This document shows positions 17,692-26,269 of a stretch of DNA of 35,770 nucleotides, in pieces. The DNA comes from Novosphingobium guangzhouense. Lineage in GTDB: Bacteria > Pseudomonadota > Alphaproteobacteria > Sphingomonadales > Sphingomonadaceae. The stretch covers positions 1-35,770 of the forward strand of contig NZ_LYMM01000053.1 in the NCBI RefSeq assembly GCF_002896965.1, written 5' to 3'. The position numbers were made by a program, and so were the translations under genes. Positions within the stretch are counted from its first letter, which is position 1, and each line of letters opens with the position of its first letter. The notes under the pieces were generated by a model. That model was not told where the DNA came from. It was given only the letters and a program-made list of their open reading frames with translations, and did not search any database.

Positions 17692-17710
17692 AATGCAATA
17701 GTATAGCAAT
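17692..17710 (-). promoter_or_regulatory. Second, weaker Fur-like palindrome upstream of the receptor
   Basis: The plus-strand sequence AATGCAATAGTATAGCAAT is symmetric at 7 of 9 positions around 17701, and its core TGCAA-TAGTA-TAGCA fits the same TGCNA-N5-TNGCA pattern. It lies about 125 bp before the receptor start in an AT-rich patch (17680-17720), a plausible distal operator or promoter. The match is weaker than the proximal site. Confidence 0.3.
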
Positions 17711-17723
17711 GAATTACATTGCT
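17705..17723. repeat. Inverted repeat with perfect 7-bp arms
   Basis: AGCAATG (17705-17711), spacer AATTA, CATTGCT (17717-17723). The arms pair perfectly and overlap the distal Fur-like palindrome by six bases. The arm orientation (GCAAT...ATTGC) is opposite to that of the Fur-like sites, so a different regulator is possible. Confidence 0.45.
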
Positions 17724-17973
17724 GCACGCTCATACACGCAATCCAAGCGCCGAGAATGGGTAGGTTCACACACCCGAACTTGATAACAATGCGAAGGTTG
17801 TTGTCAGGCATCAAGGGAATCGGACATGCGTCGACATTAACGGGAAGCGCCAGCGGGCGGCGACGGCGCTGGATGGCGTAAAGACATGGGCGTGAACTTC
17901 GGGGTCAAGGAACTTGATCGCAAAAAGTCCGCTCCGCCGCCCCCCCTGCATCGTGGTCAACTGATCAAGGCGC
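17724..17973 (-). other. Intergenic stretch downstream of the SLC13 permease
   Basis: No credible gene is visible between the permease stop and the receptor promoter region. One stem-loop is present: TGATAACAA (17781-17789), an 8-base loop, and TTGTTGTCA (17798-17806), with one G-T wobble. It has no T-run on either strand and may be a weak terminator or an operator. Confidence 0.4.
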
Positions 17974-19695
17974 TCAGCCGTAAAGCAGCGTCAGGGTAAC
18001 CGCCGCACAGGCCACGACGGCCACTACCAGCGGTGCGCCCATCCGTGCGTAATCGCTGAATCGGTAGCCGCCCGGCCCCATGACCAGCAGATTGTTCTGA
18101 TGCCCGATCGGAGTCAGAAAATCCGAAGACGCGCCGATGAGCACTGCCAGCAACGCCGCGTCCGGACTGACGTGAAGCAGGTTGGCGGCATCGATAGCCA
18201 GCGGCCCCATGATGATCGCCGTTGCCACGTTGTTGAGGAAGATCGACAGCACCAGCGTAACGGAACACAGTGCTGCCAGCACCACGACCAGTGGCAGGCC
18301 CGCAAGCGTCTCGCCCAACCACTGCGCCGCGATTGCGGCTGCACCGCTGTTCTCGAAGCTTTGCCCCACGGGGATCATGGCTGCGAGCAGGACGATCACA
18401 CTCCAGTCAATCGAGCGGTAGATTTCATCCGACGGCAGCAGCCGCAACGCCGCGATGAGGACTGCAGCGCCTGTAAACGCCAACGCAGGGGACAGACCGA
18501 GCCCCACGATGCAGGCGATCGCCGCGGCGAAGATAGCAAGGATACCGGCTGCGCGACGGTGAGCGGTCGGGACCGGATCGTGTCGGTCGATCTCCAGGAC
18601 ACGCGCACTGGCGCTGAAGGCGCCAAGCTCTGCCTGAGGTCCGCGAATATAGAGCTGGTCACCGGCCCGTATCCGCATATCCACCAGTTGCCGCCGCTCC
18701 CTTGCAACGCGCGGTCCCACCGCGATAACCTGCAGCTTCTGCTGGCTGCGGGTGCGGACTTCGTCGTAGCCAAGGCCGATGAGCGGAGAGCCATGTGCCA
18801 CCGCAACGCGAACGGTGACGGCATCCGGCACATGGTCGACCGCGACCTCGCTGGCGAGGCCCGTTGCTGCCGCGACAGACCACTGGTTGTTTCGCGACAA
18901 GACCAGAAGGCTGTCACGTGCCTGAAAGCGAGCAACCCCCGTTATCGGCGCGATGTCCCTGAAGGTGGCGAGTATCCGCGCTCCGGCCGACCGAAGGCGA
19001 CTGCGCAGTTCTGCGGCGTCCAGCCCCTCATCCATGACCGACAGCTCGAAGACCCTCCAGGGCGGCTTCCCATCGCTGGCATTGCGCGTGCGCACCGGCA
19101 GCAGGCGCCATCCCACCAGGCACAGGTAAACAAGGCCGACGACCGTAACCGCAACCCCCACGGGCGCCATGGTGAAGAAGCCGAAGGGTGCCCCCAATCT
19201 TGCTTCCCTGACCGACGACAGGATCAGGTTGGCCGGCGTCCCGATCAACGTCGTCATCCCGCCAAGGATCGTTGCGAACGCAAGCGGCATCAAGGTGGCG
19301 GTCGGCGATCGCTTCGCCGTGCGCGCGATCTCCGTAGCGATCGGCATGGTGATGACCAGAGCGGCAATGTTGTTCATGAAAGCCGACAACATGGCGCCAA
19401 CCACAAGAAGCCCGGCCAGCCGCAATGCGAATGGCGCGTCGACCGGGATGACGCGGTTGGCCACCAGAGCCGCCGCGCCACTAAGTTCGATCGCCCGTCC
19501 GACCACCAGCACCGCCGCGACCGCCATTACGGCAGGGTCGGCAAATCCGGAAAAGGCATCGCTCGGCGCGACAAGCCCCGTTACCAGGCAGGCGATCAGT
19601 GCGAGGAAGGCGACGAGATCGTGCCTTACCCGCTCCGATACGAACAGAACAAGGGCGCCCAGCAGGATCAGGGCGCTGACAAGGGCCGGGCTCAA
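17974..19695 (-). CDS. SLC13/DASS-type anion permease with two RCK_C (TrkA-C) domains
   Basis: 573 residues. The start is TTG 19695, overlapping the previous stop in a TTGA arrangement that implies translational coupling. The N-terminal membrane half contains MNNIAALVITMPIA and TTLIGTPANLIL. A soluble insert (about 200-370) contains two TrkA-C/RCK_C-like units, including GARILATFRDIAPITGVARF, GSPLIGLGYDEVRTRSQQKL and IRAGDQLYIRGP. The second membrane half has FLNNVATAIIMGPLAI and SSDFLTPIGHQNNLLVMGPG. The paired NxA..P and TPxGxxxN motifs are those of the SLC13 (Na+/dicarboxylate/sulfate) fold. The architecture is that of YfbS-like and SAC1/SLT-like permeases. Sulfate or another oxyanion is a common guess for this subgroup, but the substrate cannot be read from the sequence. 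Confidence 0.9.
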   Translation of the reverse strand: MSPALVSALILLGALVLFVSERVRHDLVAFLALIACLVTGLVAPSDAFSGFADPAVMAVAAVLVVGRAIELSGAAALVANRVIPVDAPFALRLAGLLVVGAMLSAFMNNIAALVITMPIATEIARTAKRSPTATLMPLAFATILGGMTTLIGTPANLILSSVREARLGAPFGFFTMAPVGVAVTVVGLVYLCLVGWRLLPVRTRNASDGKPPWRVFELSVMDEGLDAAELRSRLRSAGARILATFRDIAPITGVARFQARDSLLVLSRNNQWSVAAATGLASEVAVDHVPDAVTVRVAVAHGSPLIGLGYDEVRTRSQQKLQVIAVGPRVARERRQLVDMRIRAGDQLYIRGPQAELGAFSASARVLEIDRHDPVPTAHRRAAGILAIFAAAIACIVGLGLSPALAFTGAAVLIAALRLLPSDEIYRSIDWSVIVLLAAMIPVGQSFENSGAAAIAAQWLGETLAGLPLVVVLAALCSVTLVLSIFLNNVATAIIMGPLAIDAANLLHVSPDAALLAVLIGASSDFLTPIGHQNNLLVMGPGGYRFSDYARMGAPLVVAVVACAAVTLTLLYG

Positions 19696-21266
19696 GGCTG
19701 TTCGCCGCCTCCCGCGACTTCCTGCAGGACAAAACGGTTTCCCCCGGCCGGAGCGGGCAGCGGCTCGATGCCATTTTCACGCAGAAGGGCAGCAATCGCG
19801 ATGGCGCGTCGCTGAATCAAAGAAGGTGCCTGCGGCGCATCTTCGGGAAGCCCCGGAACAGCGAGTGCGCGCACATTCCAGCGCTTCGCGGCCCATGCCG
19901 TCACCAGAACGGCCTCCCGCGCGGGAAGGTCAAGTTCATCCTGCGCATCTGCGAAGCCAATCGACGGATATGCCATCTGCGGCGGGGTCAGCACCACGTC
20001 CCATCCATCCGCCTGAGCGGCAGCCCGCCGTTCCAAAGTGCGGTACGCGGCCAGCGTGGCTCCGGGAAGCGGCGTGGCATTGGCCATCGCACGATGGTGA
20101 TCGCGATCGATCGTCACGGCATCGGGTGCAATACCGGCGGTCAGCGCCAGCATCTGCGAAAGGCTTGCGATACGCTGGGTTTCGATAGCTGCGGCATCGC
20201 TCGCCTGACGGATTTCCTCGCGCTGGGCCTCGATGGCGCCGGCGCCCGCTTCAAGCAGGACCTGATCCAAACGCAACTTGATCGGCTGGCCCAGTCTTGC
20301 GGTAAGATCATCCTGCAAAGCCGCAGTGCGCTTCATCTTGTCGCGCGGCGTTATGACGACAGCCCGTACCACCGCCGGCTGCGCATCGAAGTCGATGTCG
20401 AGTTGAGTAACCCGAGCATCGGCACCAAAGCGTTCGGAAAGGAAGGAGCGGGCCTGGTTCAGCGTCACGGCTTCCCCGGCAATCTGCTTGAGGGAAATCC
20501 CAAGCGGAATGGCCATGGCAACGAAAACGAAAAGCAGGACAAAGGTCTGGGTCCACGTCTGCTGGCTGGAGAGGTAATGCCCGAACCCGTAAAACCGGGC
20601 CATGATCATCGCCGAAAGGGCGATCGTCACGAAGTTCGTGACGAACAGCGCAAAGGCGCCGCCCAGCACGGGCATGTTCCAGGTCGCAAGGCCAAAGCCC
20701 ACTACTGCCAGAGGGGGCATCAAGGCGGTGGCAATGGCGACGCCCACGATCGTGTCGCCACGTCCGCGGATGATCGCGAACGTCCCGGCAAGCGCGGCAA
20801 AGAGCGCCACCGCAAGATCGAAGAGGTTGGGTCGCGTGCGCGCGATGATCTCACTGGTAGGGGCCTGGAGGGGCGAAAGCGCAACGATCAGCGCAGTGAA
20901 CAGGACCGCGACGCTGGCACCGATCGCAAGCGCTGTCAGCGCCCGCCGCATCTCGCTGAAGTCGAACAGGGCAAGGCTGAACCCCAGCCCGAGGATCGGG
21001 CTCATCAGCGGCGAAATCAGCATCGCGCCAATCACCACCGCCGGCGAAGACAGCAGCAGCCCAAGCACCGCGATGCCGGCCGACATCATCACCATGAAGG
21101 CATAGCGAGGCGTCCAGCCACTGTCCTCGACGATGCGCGCCATCACCGCCTCATGATCGACACGCCCCACGATTGCACGGCGCCACCAACGGTAGAGCGC
21201 GACGTGCTCCAGCCGTTCATGGATGCCGCCATCGGGCTGCGTAGCTGCCGATTGAGAAGCCGTCAT
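19692..21266 (-). CDS. DUF389 integral membrane protein
   Basis: 524 residues from ATG 21266, with GGACAGG just upstream; the frame is open to 21392 but the extra N-terminus looks untranslated. After a cytoplasmic lead (VALYRWWRRAIVGRVDHEAV) come about six membrane segments with the DUF389 signatures SSPAVVIGAMLISPLMSPIL, GVAIATALMPPLAVVGFGLA and FALFVTNFVTIALSA. The function of DUF389 is unknown. The protein continues into a long soluble C-terminal part with a BON-like region (ARVTQLDIDFDAQPAVVRAV) and an ending, AVLVTAWAAKRWNVRALAV followed by RRAIAIAALLRENGI, that resembles an OmpA-like peptidoglycan-binding helix region. The last codons overlap the SLC13 permease start, so the two proteins are probably made together and may work in one transport unit. 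Confidence 0.85.
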   Translation of the reverse strand: MTASQSAATQPDGGIHERLEHVALYRWWRRAIVGRVDHEAVMARIVEDSGWTPRYAFMVMMSAGIAVLGLLLSSPAVVIGAMLISPLMSPILGLGFSLALFDFSEMRRALTALAIGASVAVLFTALIVALSPLQAPTSEIIARTRPNLFDLAVALFAALAGTFAIIRGRGDTIVGVAIATALMPPLAVVGFGLATWNMPVLGGAFALFVTNFVTIALSAMIMARFYGFGHYLSSQQTWTQTFVLLFVFVAMAIPLGISLKQIAGEAVTLNQARSFLSERFGADARVTQLDIDFDAQPAVVRAVVITPRDKMKRTAALQDDLTARLGQPIKLRLDQVLLEAGAGAIEAQREEIRQASDAAAIETQRIASLSQMLALTAGIAPDAVTIDRDHHRAMANATPLPGATLAAYRTLERRAAAQADGWDVVLTPPQMAYPSIGFADAQDELDLPAREAVLVTAWAAKRWNVRALAVPGLPEDAPQAPSLIQRRAIAIAALLRENGIEPLPAPAGGNRFVLQEVAGGGEQP

Positions 21267-21789
21267 TCCTGTCCCGTCCCCGTAACCGTCAAATCGTCCA
21301 TGGAATAAGCCCCCGTCAGCGCATAGGGTTGCAGGTGCCGAGTTGCAAAGTCGAAGGAGGACTTGCGGAGACGATTCACCCCCTTTTTTCAACCGCCAAC
21401 ATTCTTTTCACAGGCACGATTGGTCCGTCATGCTGGTCTGGGGGTCCACCGCGCCCTGTTCGGTCCCGGCTTGCGAGGATATTTGATAGTTTCGCGAAGT
21501 TTGCGCCAGCCAAAGTGCGGCCATTCGTTGCTGTCCGCCTGTAGCGGAACTCCTGCCAAGAGAGGACATGCGCCATGGCGCCAACCACACCTCCTCTTCA
21601 TCGCCGGAAATGGGCAGCCCCGCTTTGCGGCGATGCCTCCGGCACCCGCGCTATCAGCCTGAAATTCCGCTCTTGATTTACAGCGATTGTGCCGCCAATG
21701 GGCGGCTGCAACAAACACCTAAGCTTATGGAAAAGTTCATATCTTTTCATTTACTGCGGTAGCAATTCCATGATCTTCTCCATGTCCAG
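21267..21789. other. Intergenic region between divergent DUF389 and GT4 genes
   Basis: About 520 bp separate two divergently transcribed genes, so both promoters should lie here. Open frames of 60-100 codons cross it, but they lack ribosome sites and family motifs. A 6-bp stem GCCGCC-AATG-GGCGGC lies at 21692-21707 without a T-run. From about 21665 to 21780 the base composition becomes AT-richer, in keeping with a promoter for the glycosyltransferase. I could not assign -35/-10 boxes with confidence. Confidence 0.55.
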
Positions 21790-22992
21790 ATGAAAGCTCT
21801 CGTCTTATCGAGCTTATTCCCCAACCCGGTGCAGCGTCGGCATGGGATTTTCATCGAGCACCGGGTTGCTGCCACATATTCGAGTGATATCGAGATGCGG
21901 GTGGTCGCGCCGGTCCCATGGTTCCCGTCGCGAAATGAGCGATGGGGGCGATACGCCGGTTACGCTGATATTCCTCGCTCCGCTGAGCGTGCGGACATTT
22001 CGATTGACCATCCACGCTACCTGACCGTGCCGAAGTTCGGTCAGACGGTTGCCCCCGCATTGATGGCAGCGTCGCTTTACAGGCACATTGCCCGACTGCG
22101 GCGCACGTTCGATTTCGACGTGATCGATGCCTATTATCTTTACCCCGATGGCGTTGCAGCGTCATGGCTTGCGAAGATGTTCGACCGCCCGTTCATCATG
22201 TCGGCACTGGGCACCGACGTAAGCCTGATCCCGAATTGGCGTCCCAGCCGCAGGATGATCGTGGAGGCCATACGGCGCTCGTCAGCGACGACGACTGTGT
22301 GCAAGGCTCTGGCGCAGGAGCTGGAGACCATCGGCGCGCCGGCCGAAAAGCTGCATGTGGTCGAGCATGGCGTGGACTTGAAGATGTTCAGTCCGCCCGA
22401 TGATCGCATGCAACTGCGCCTGAAGCTGGGATTTCGCGGGCTGACGATCCTTTCGGTCGGGCACCTGATCGAACGCAAGGGTCATGATCGCGCCATTCGC
22501 GCACTCGCCGGATTGCCGGAAGCGTCGCTGGTGATTGCAGGCGACGGGCCGCTAGAAATGAAGCTGAGGCAGTTGGCCATAGACCTGGGGGTCGGGGATC
22601 GGGTCCGCTTCCTCGGGCACGTTGAACAACGTGAACTTCCGGAGATTTACGGAGCGGCAGACCTGACCTTGTTGTGTTCGGACCGTGAAGGCATCGCGAA
22701 TGTGCTGTTGGAGAGCATCGCCTGCGGCACCCCGCTTGTGGCGACGCCCGTGTGGGGTTCGCCCGACGTGATCACAAGCCCGGAAGCGGGACTGCTTACA
22801 GTCGACCGTTCGCCATTGGCTATCGAACATGCGCTTTGTAAAATTGCGGCAAACATGCCTGACCGTCTGGCAACGCGGCGCTACGCCGAGCGATATGACT
22901 GGGCTGAAACCGGTCGCCTGCACCGCGCTTTGCTCATGAAGGCGGTGCTGCAACATCAAGGCAACGACTCGCTCCGCCCATCCCGCAAGTAG
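21790..22992 (+). CDS. Glycosyltransferase family 4 (TuaC-like)
   Basis: 400 residues from ATG 21790. A GT-B fold is suggested by an N-terminal acceptor half (LSSLFPNPVQRRHGIFIEHR, FDVIDAYYLYPDGVAASWLA) and a C-terminal donor half. The donor half has LSVGHLIERKGHDRAIRAL, VIAGDGPLEMKLRQLA, VRFLGHVEQRELPEIYGAAD and SDREGIANVLLESIACGTPL; the last segment holds the E-x7-E motif of retaining GT4 enzymes. TuaC and related proteins add sugars to cell-wall or surface polysaccharides from nucleotide-sugar donors in the cytoplasm. No other polysaccharide-biosynthesis gene is next to it, so the acceptor and pathway are unknown. Confidence 0.9.
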   Translation: MKALVLSSLFPNPVQRRHGIFIEHRVAATYSSDIEMRVVAPVPWFPSRNERWGRYAGYADIPRSAERADISIDHPRYLTVPKFGQTVAPALMAASLYRHIARLRRTFDFDVIDAYYLYPDGVAASWLAKMFDRPFIMSALGTDVSLIPNWRPSRRMIVEAIRRSSATTTVCKALAQELETIGAPAEKLHVVEHGVDLKMFSPPDDRMQLRLKLGFRGLTILSVGHLIERKGHDRAIRALAGLPEASLVIAGDGPLEMKLRQLAIDLGVGDRVRFLGHVEQRELPEIYGAADLTLLCSDREGIANVLLESIACGTPLVATPVWGSPDVITSPEAGLLTVDRSPLAIEHALCKIAANMPDRLATRRYAERYDWAETGRLHRALLMKAVLQHQGNDSLRPSRK

Positions 22993-23175
22993 CACATTCG
23001 ATGGCCGCTGTCTGAGCGGCCCCGTGGCGCGCGATAGCCGCGGTCTGGATGACCTTGGCAGCCTCCCTCTGCGCTACTGTCTGTGCCTGCTCTGCGCATG
23101 ATCCGCGCGATCCCGGCAAGGCGGGTCTGTTCGGCGGCCCGGACCATCATAGCTCGATCGATCTGAAGTTTCTGG

Positions 23176-23204
23176 TTGCATGAACATTCTGGTATCGATA
23201 TCAG
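23176..23204 (+). promoter_or_regulatory. Possible promoter of the locus receptor
   Basis: TTGCAT (23176-23181) and TATCAG (23199-23204) are separated by 17 bp. The -10-like box overlaps the first LacI-type operator, as it does at the regulator's own promoter. The hexamers match the consensus only partly, so this is a weak call supported mainly by operator position. Confidence 0.3.
23190..23203 (+). promoter_or_regulatory. LacI-type operator A, upstream of the locus receptor
   Basis: TGGTATCGATATCA, a near-perfect palindrome around a central CG, as expected for a LacI/GalR-family site. Near-identical sites lie 18 bp downstream and in the lacI/MFS divergent region (31485 and 31556), which links this receptor to the distant regulator gene. 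Confidence 0.8.
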
Positions 23205-23207
23205 ATA

Positions 23208-23221
23208 GGGTATCGATACCA
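23208..23221 (+). promoter_or_regulatory. LacI-type operator B, upstream of the locus receptor
   Basis: GGGTATCGATACCA, with a perfect 12-bp core palindrome GGTATCGATACC. Its centre is 18 bp from the centre of operator A, so two regulator dimers could sit on nearby helix faces. It ends 63 bp before the receptor ATG. Confidence 0.8.
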
Positions 23222-23284
23222 GAATGGTTCGAGGGAGACGAAGGTTCGGGATGCGCCAAGCATCCGGACTGAAGGAGGGGATAT

Positions 23285-26167
23285 ATGAACGACATCGTAC
23301 GCTTGACGTCCGCGCTTCTGGCGAGCTGCATTGCAATGCCTGCGCTTGCCCAGACCGAGCCCGCTTCAACGGAAACCGCAGGCCAGGACATTGTGGTGAC
23401 CGGCATTCGCGCCAGTCTGCAAAGCGCCGTGCAGATGAAGAAGAACACGATGGAAGTCGTCGATTCCATCACTGCGCAGGATATCGGCAAGCTGCCGGAT
23501 CCAAACGTCGCGGAGACCCTGACGCGCGTGCCGGGTGTCCAGGCCTATCGCTTCGGCGGCGAGGCGTCATCGCCCGTCGGCAACGGTTCGGGCCTGACCA
23601 TTCGCGGCCTCACGGGCCAGACCGGATCGCGCGTTGACGGACGCGCCTATTTCACCGCGGGCAGCCGCGAATTCAATGTCGAGGGCGCAAGCCCTGGCAT
23701 GGTCGCCGGCCTCGATGTGTTCAAGAACCCGTCGGCCGAGCATATCGAGGGCGCGATCGGCGGCCTGGTCAATATCCGCACGCGCAAGCCCTTCGATTTC
23801 AAGGGCCTGGCCGTTTCCGCCGCAGCCGGCGGACGCTACAACGATCTGGGCAAGAAGCTCACGCCCGAATACTTCGGGATGGTTTCGAACCGCTGGGATC
23901 TTCCGGGAGGCGGCGAGATCGGCGTTCTGCTGGCTGCAAGCTACGCCAAGAGCTTCAATCGCGGCGACAACACGCCCTCGGTCGGCGGCACCCAGTTCCG
24001 CCGCGCGATCCGCGCGGACAGCGCCGAATACGCGGACAATGTGGGCACGGGCCTGAACCTTGACGCCGCCTATCTCGGCCGCTCTGACGTGACCTATCTG
24101 GCGGATGTCGATCCAACCACCGTCTCAGCAAGCGAGCGTCAGAACCTGCTGACGTCGGTCGGCGTGCAGAACAACATCGCCCAGGAAGACTATACCCGCA
24201 CCCGCAAGGGCCTCAACGGCGCCTTGCAGTGGCGACCGGCCTCTGGGCTCGAATTCTACGTGGAGGGCAACTACAATTCGTACCTGTACCACCAGAACTA
24301 TCGTTTCCTCAACGCGACCGACAGCCGGTACGCGCAGGATCTCTCCACCACGGCCTTTGCCATCGACGAGATGCTGGCCAACCGCAACGCGAACGGCGGG
24401 TCGAACGACCTGCTGTCCGGCCAGCGCATCACCGGCGGCACATTCCTGAATTCCGGCCTGTCGACGACCGGCGGCGACGAACATCGCCGCTACAAGACCT
24501 TCGTGATCGCAGGCGGCACGAAATGGGCAGCCAGCGACCATCTCGACGTCGATTTCGACTTCTCCTACGTCAAGGCCGACCAGACACAGGACAACCGGGC
24601 CGTGACGCTGGCCTCGGCGGCCGGACTGACCTGGGACATCACGCGCGATCTCGGGCGTCCGCAGCAGGTCTCGATCACCGGCCCCGACCTGTCCTCGGCC
24701 AGTTCGTGGGTGTTCAACAACTACTCCAACGCCACCAATCAGGCTTGGCATGACGACGGCATCTCGGCAGCGCTCGATCTGGTCTACAAGTTCGACGATT
24801 CCTTCCTCAAGGACATCAAGTTCGGCGCGCGATACGCCACGCAGAAGGACCGCTACCGCAACTATTCTTTCAGCAACCGCTACCTCACCACCGACGGCCT
24901 GGCGCTGGCAGCGGACCGCTCGAACGCGATATCCGTGGCGTCGATGGCGGATCTGGTCGAAACCTCGCCTACCAACTTCATGAACGGAGAGGCAGGGTAC
25001 TCCGGCGGCTACCTGACGTTCTCACCCGATGCCCTGCTGGGCGACAATGTGCGTTCGCGTTTCCCCAACGCCGGTATCCTGCCCGAAGACTCGCTGGCCG
25101 AGATCGTGCTCAACCGCCGTTACTTCAGTGAGAAGAGCTATGCCGGCTACGTCGTCGCCGACTTTGGGTTCCTCGACGACCGGATCAAGGGCAATGCCGG
25201 CGTCCGCGTGGTCAAGACCGACACGTTCGTGCGCGCCATGGTCGATCCGCTCAACACCGGAAACGTGGTGCCGAGCGAGAGCACCTCGTCCTATACCTAC
25301 GCGCTGCCCAGCTTCAATCTGACCGGCTACATCACGCCCGATACCCTGGTGCGCTTCGGCTACGGCAAAGGCATCACCCGCCCCGAGTTCTCGGCGCTCA
25401 ACCCCTCGCTGATCATCAACACGGTCAGCGGTGTGGGCACGATCGGCAATCCGGACCTCAAACCCCAGACGGCCAACAGCTTCGACCTGTCGTTCGAACA
25501 CTACTTCTCGCCGGTGAACTACGTTTCCGCAGCGCTGTTCTACAAGAAGATCGACGGGTTCTTCAGCGGCGTTTCCTCGTGCCAGAGCGTGGCGGGTGCC
25601 CCGACCCCGACCACCAATACCAGTTGCTCGGGCGATCAGTACTTCATCACCCAGACCATCAATGCGGAAAAGGGAACGGCCAAGGGCATCGAACTGGCCG
25701 GGCAGACCTTCTTCGACTATGATTTCCTGCCCGACTTCGCGCATCATTTCGGCGTGCAGGGCTCGTTCACCTATGTCGAGACGAAGAACCCGCTGACGCT
25801 CAACGGCCAGCGCGTCAACACGATGCAACCGCTGACGTCAAAGTACTCGTACTCGGTGACCGGGCTTTACGAAGACGAGACGATCTCGGCACGCCTCGTC
25901 TACACCTGGCGTTCCAAGGCGATCCTGTTCGGCCTGGCAGCCAACCCGATAGACGGTCGCTACATCCGCAGCTTCGGGCTGCTCGATGCCTCGATCAACT
26001 TCAACCTGGCGCATAATTTCTCGCTCGCGATCACCGCCTCGAACCTCACCAACCAGGCGGCTGACCGCTTCGTTGGCGAGCCCGATCTCGCCACCGGGAT
26101 CGAGCGCCAGCATTTCATGAACGGCCGCAACTTCGGCGCCACCCTGCGCTACAATTTCGGAAGCTGA
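23285..26167 (+). CDS. TonB-dependent receptor (TIGR01782-like) of the uronate polysaccharide locus
   Basis: 960 residues from ATG 23285, with GGAGGGG five bases upstream. The signal peptide MNDIVRLTSALLASCIAMPA ends near LAQTE. The mature N-terminus has the TonB box region DIVVTGIRASLQSAVQMKKN. The plug bears ITAQDIGKLPDPNVAETLTR, VPGVQAYRFGGEA, GSGLTIRGLTGQTGSRVDGR and AEHIEGAIGGLVNIRTRKP, and the barrel ends in FGATLRYNFGS. It lacks an STN domain, so it is a transporter without FecR signalling. Two LacI-type operators just upstream place it under the same regulator as the GH genes 3-12 kb away. The expected cargo is oligosaccharides from a uronic-acid polymer. An unusually strong terminator follows the gene. 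Confidence 0.93.
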   Translation: MNDIVRLTSALLASCIAMPALAQTEPASTETAGQDIVVTGIRASLQSAVQMKKNTMEVVDSITAQDIGKLPDPNVAETLTRVPGVQAYRFGGEASSPVGNGSGLTIRGLTGQTGSRVDGRAYFTAGSREFNVEGASPGMVAGLDVFKNPSAEHIEGAIGGLVNIRTRKPFDFKGLAVSAAAGGRYNDLGKKLTPEYFGMVSNRWDLPGGGEIGVLLAASYAKSFNRGDNTPSVGGTQFRRAIRADSAEYADNVGTGLNLDAAYLGRSDVTYLADVDPTTVSASERQNLLTSVGVQNNIAQEDYTRTRKGLNGALQWRPASGLEFYVEGNYNSYLYHQNYRFLNATDSRYAQDLSTTAFAIDEMLANRNANGGSNDLLSGQRITGGTFLNSGLSTTGGDEHRRYKTFVIAGGTKWAASDHLDVDFDFSYVKADQTQDNRAVTLASAAGLTWDITRDLGRPQQVSITGPDLSSASSWVFNNYSNATNQAWHDDGISAALDLVYKFDDSFLKDIKFGARYATQKDRYRNYSFSNRYLTTDGLALAADRSNAISVASMADLVETSPTNFMNGEAGYSGGYLTFSPDALLGDNVRSRFPNAGILPEDSLAEIVLNRRYFSEKSYAGYVVADFGFLDDRIKGNAGVRVVKTDTFVRAMVDPLNTGNVVPSESTSSYTYALPSFNLTGYITPDTLVRFGYGKGITRPEFSALNPSLIINTVSGVGTIGNPDLKPQTANSFDLSFEHYFSPVNYVSAALFYKKIDGFFSGVSSCQSVAGAPTPTTNTSCSGDQYFITQTINAEKGTAKGIELAGQTFFDYDFLPDFAHHFGVQGSFTYVETKNPLTLNGQRVNTMQPLTSKYSYSVTGLYEDETISARLVYTWRSKAILFGLAANPIDGRYIRSFGLLDASINFNLAHNFSLAITASNLTNQAADRFVGEPDLATGIERQHFMNGRNFGATLRYNFGS

Positions 26168-26217
26168 CACTTCCGGGACGAGAGGGGACTCCTCCCAATG
26201 AAACCCTCTCAAACCTG

Positions 26218-26254
26218 ATGGGTCGCCGGCTCCTCCGCCGGCGACCCATTTTTT
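26218..26254 (+). terminator. Strong intrinsic terminator after the receptor
   Basis: A perfect 13-bp GC-rich stem (left arm ATGGGTCGCCGGC at 26218-26230, right arm 26237-26249), a 6-base loop TCCTCC, and a run of six T (26249-26254). It ends receptor transcription just before the 3' end of the convergent GH28-like gene. Confidence 0.93.
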
Positions 26255-26269
26255 GACAGTGCCCATATG

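Noticed and set aside
17781..17806. TGATAACAA...TTGTTGTCA stem-loop as a terminator or tRNA-like element
   Set aside because: The loop is eight bases, one pair is a wobble, and no T-run or cloverleaf arms are present.
18100..19815. Plus-strand open frame of 571 codons opposite the SLC13 permease
   Set aside because: Composition is rich in Arg, Gln and Asp with no hydrophobic core; it is the complement of membrane-protein codons.
22956..23150. Minus-strand peptides MMVRAAEQTRLAGIARIMRR and, in another frame, AEQAQTVAQREAAKVIQTAA, that could be joined by one frameshift
   Set aside because: The joined product looks helical but I recognise no family, and its end runs into the GT4 gene. It could be a relic but cannot be supported.
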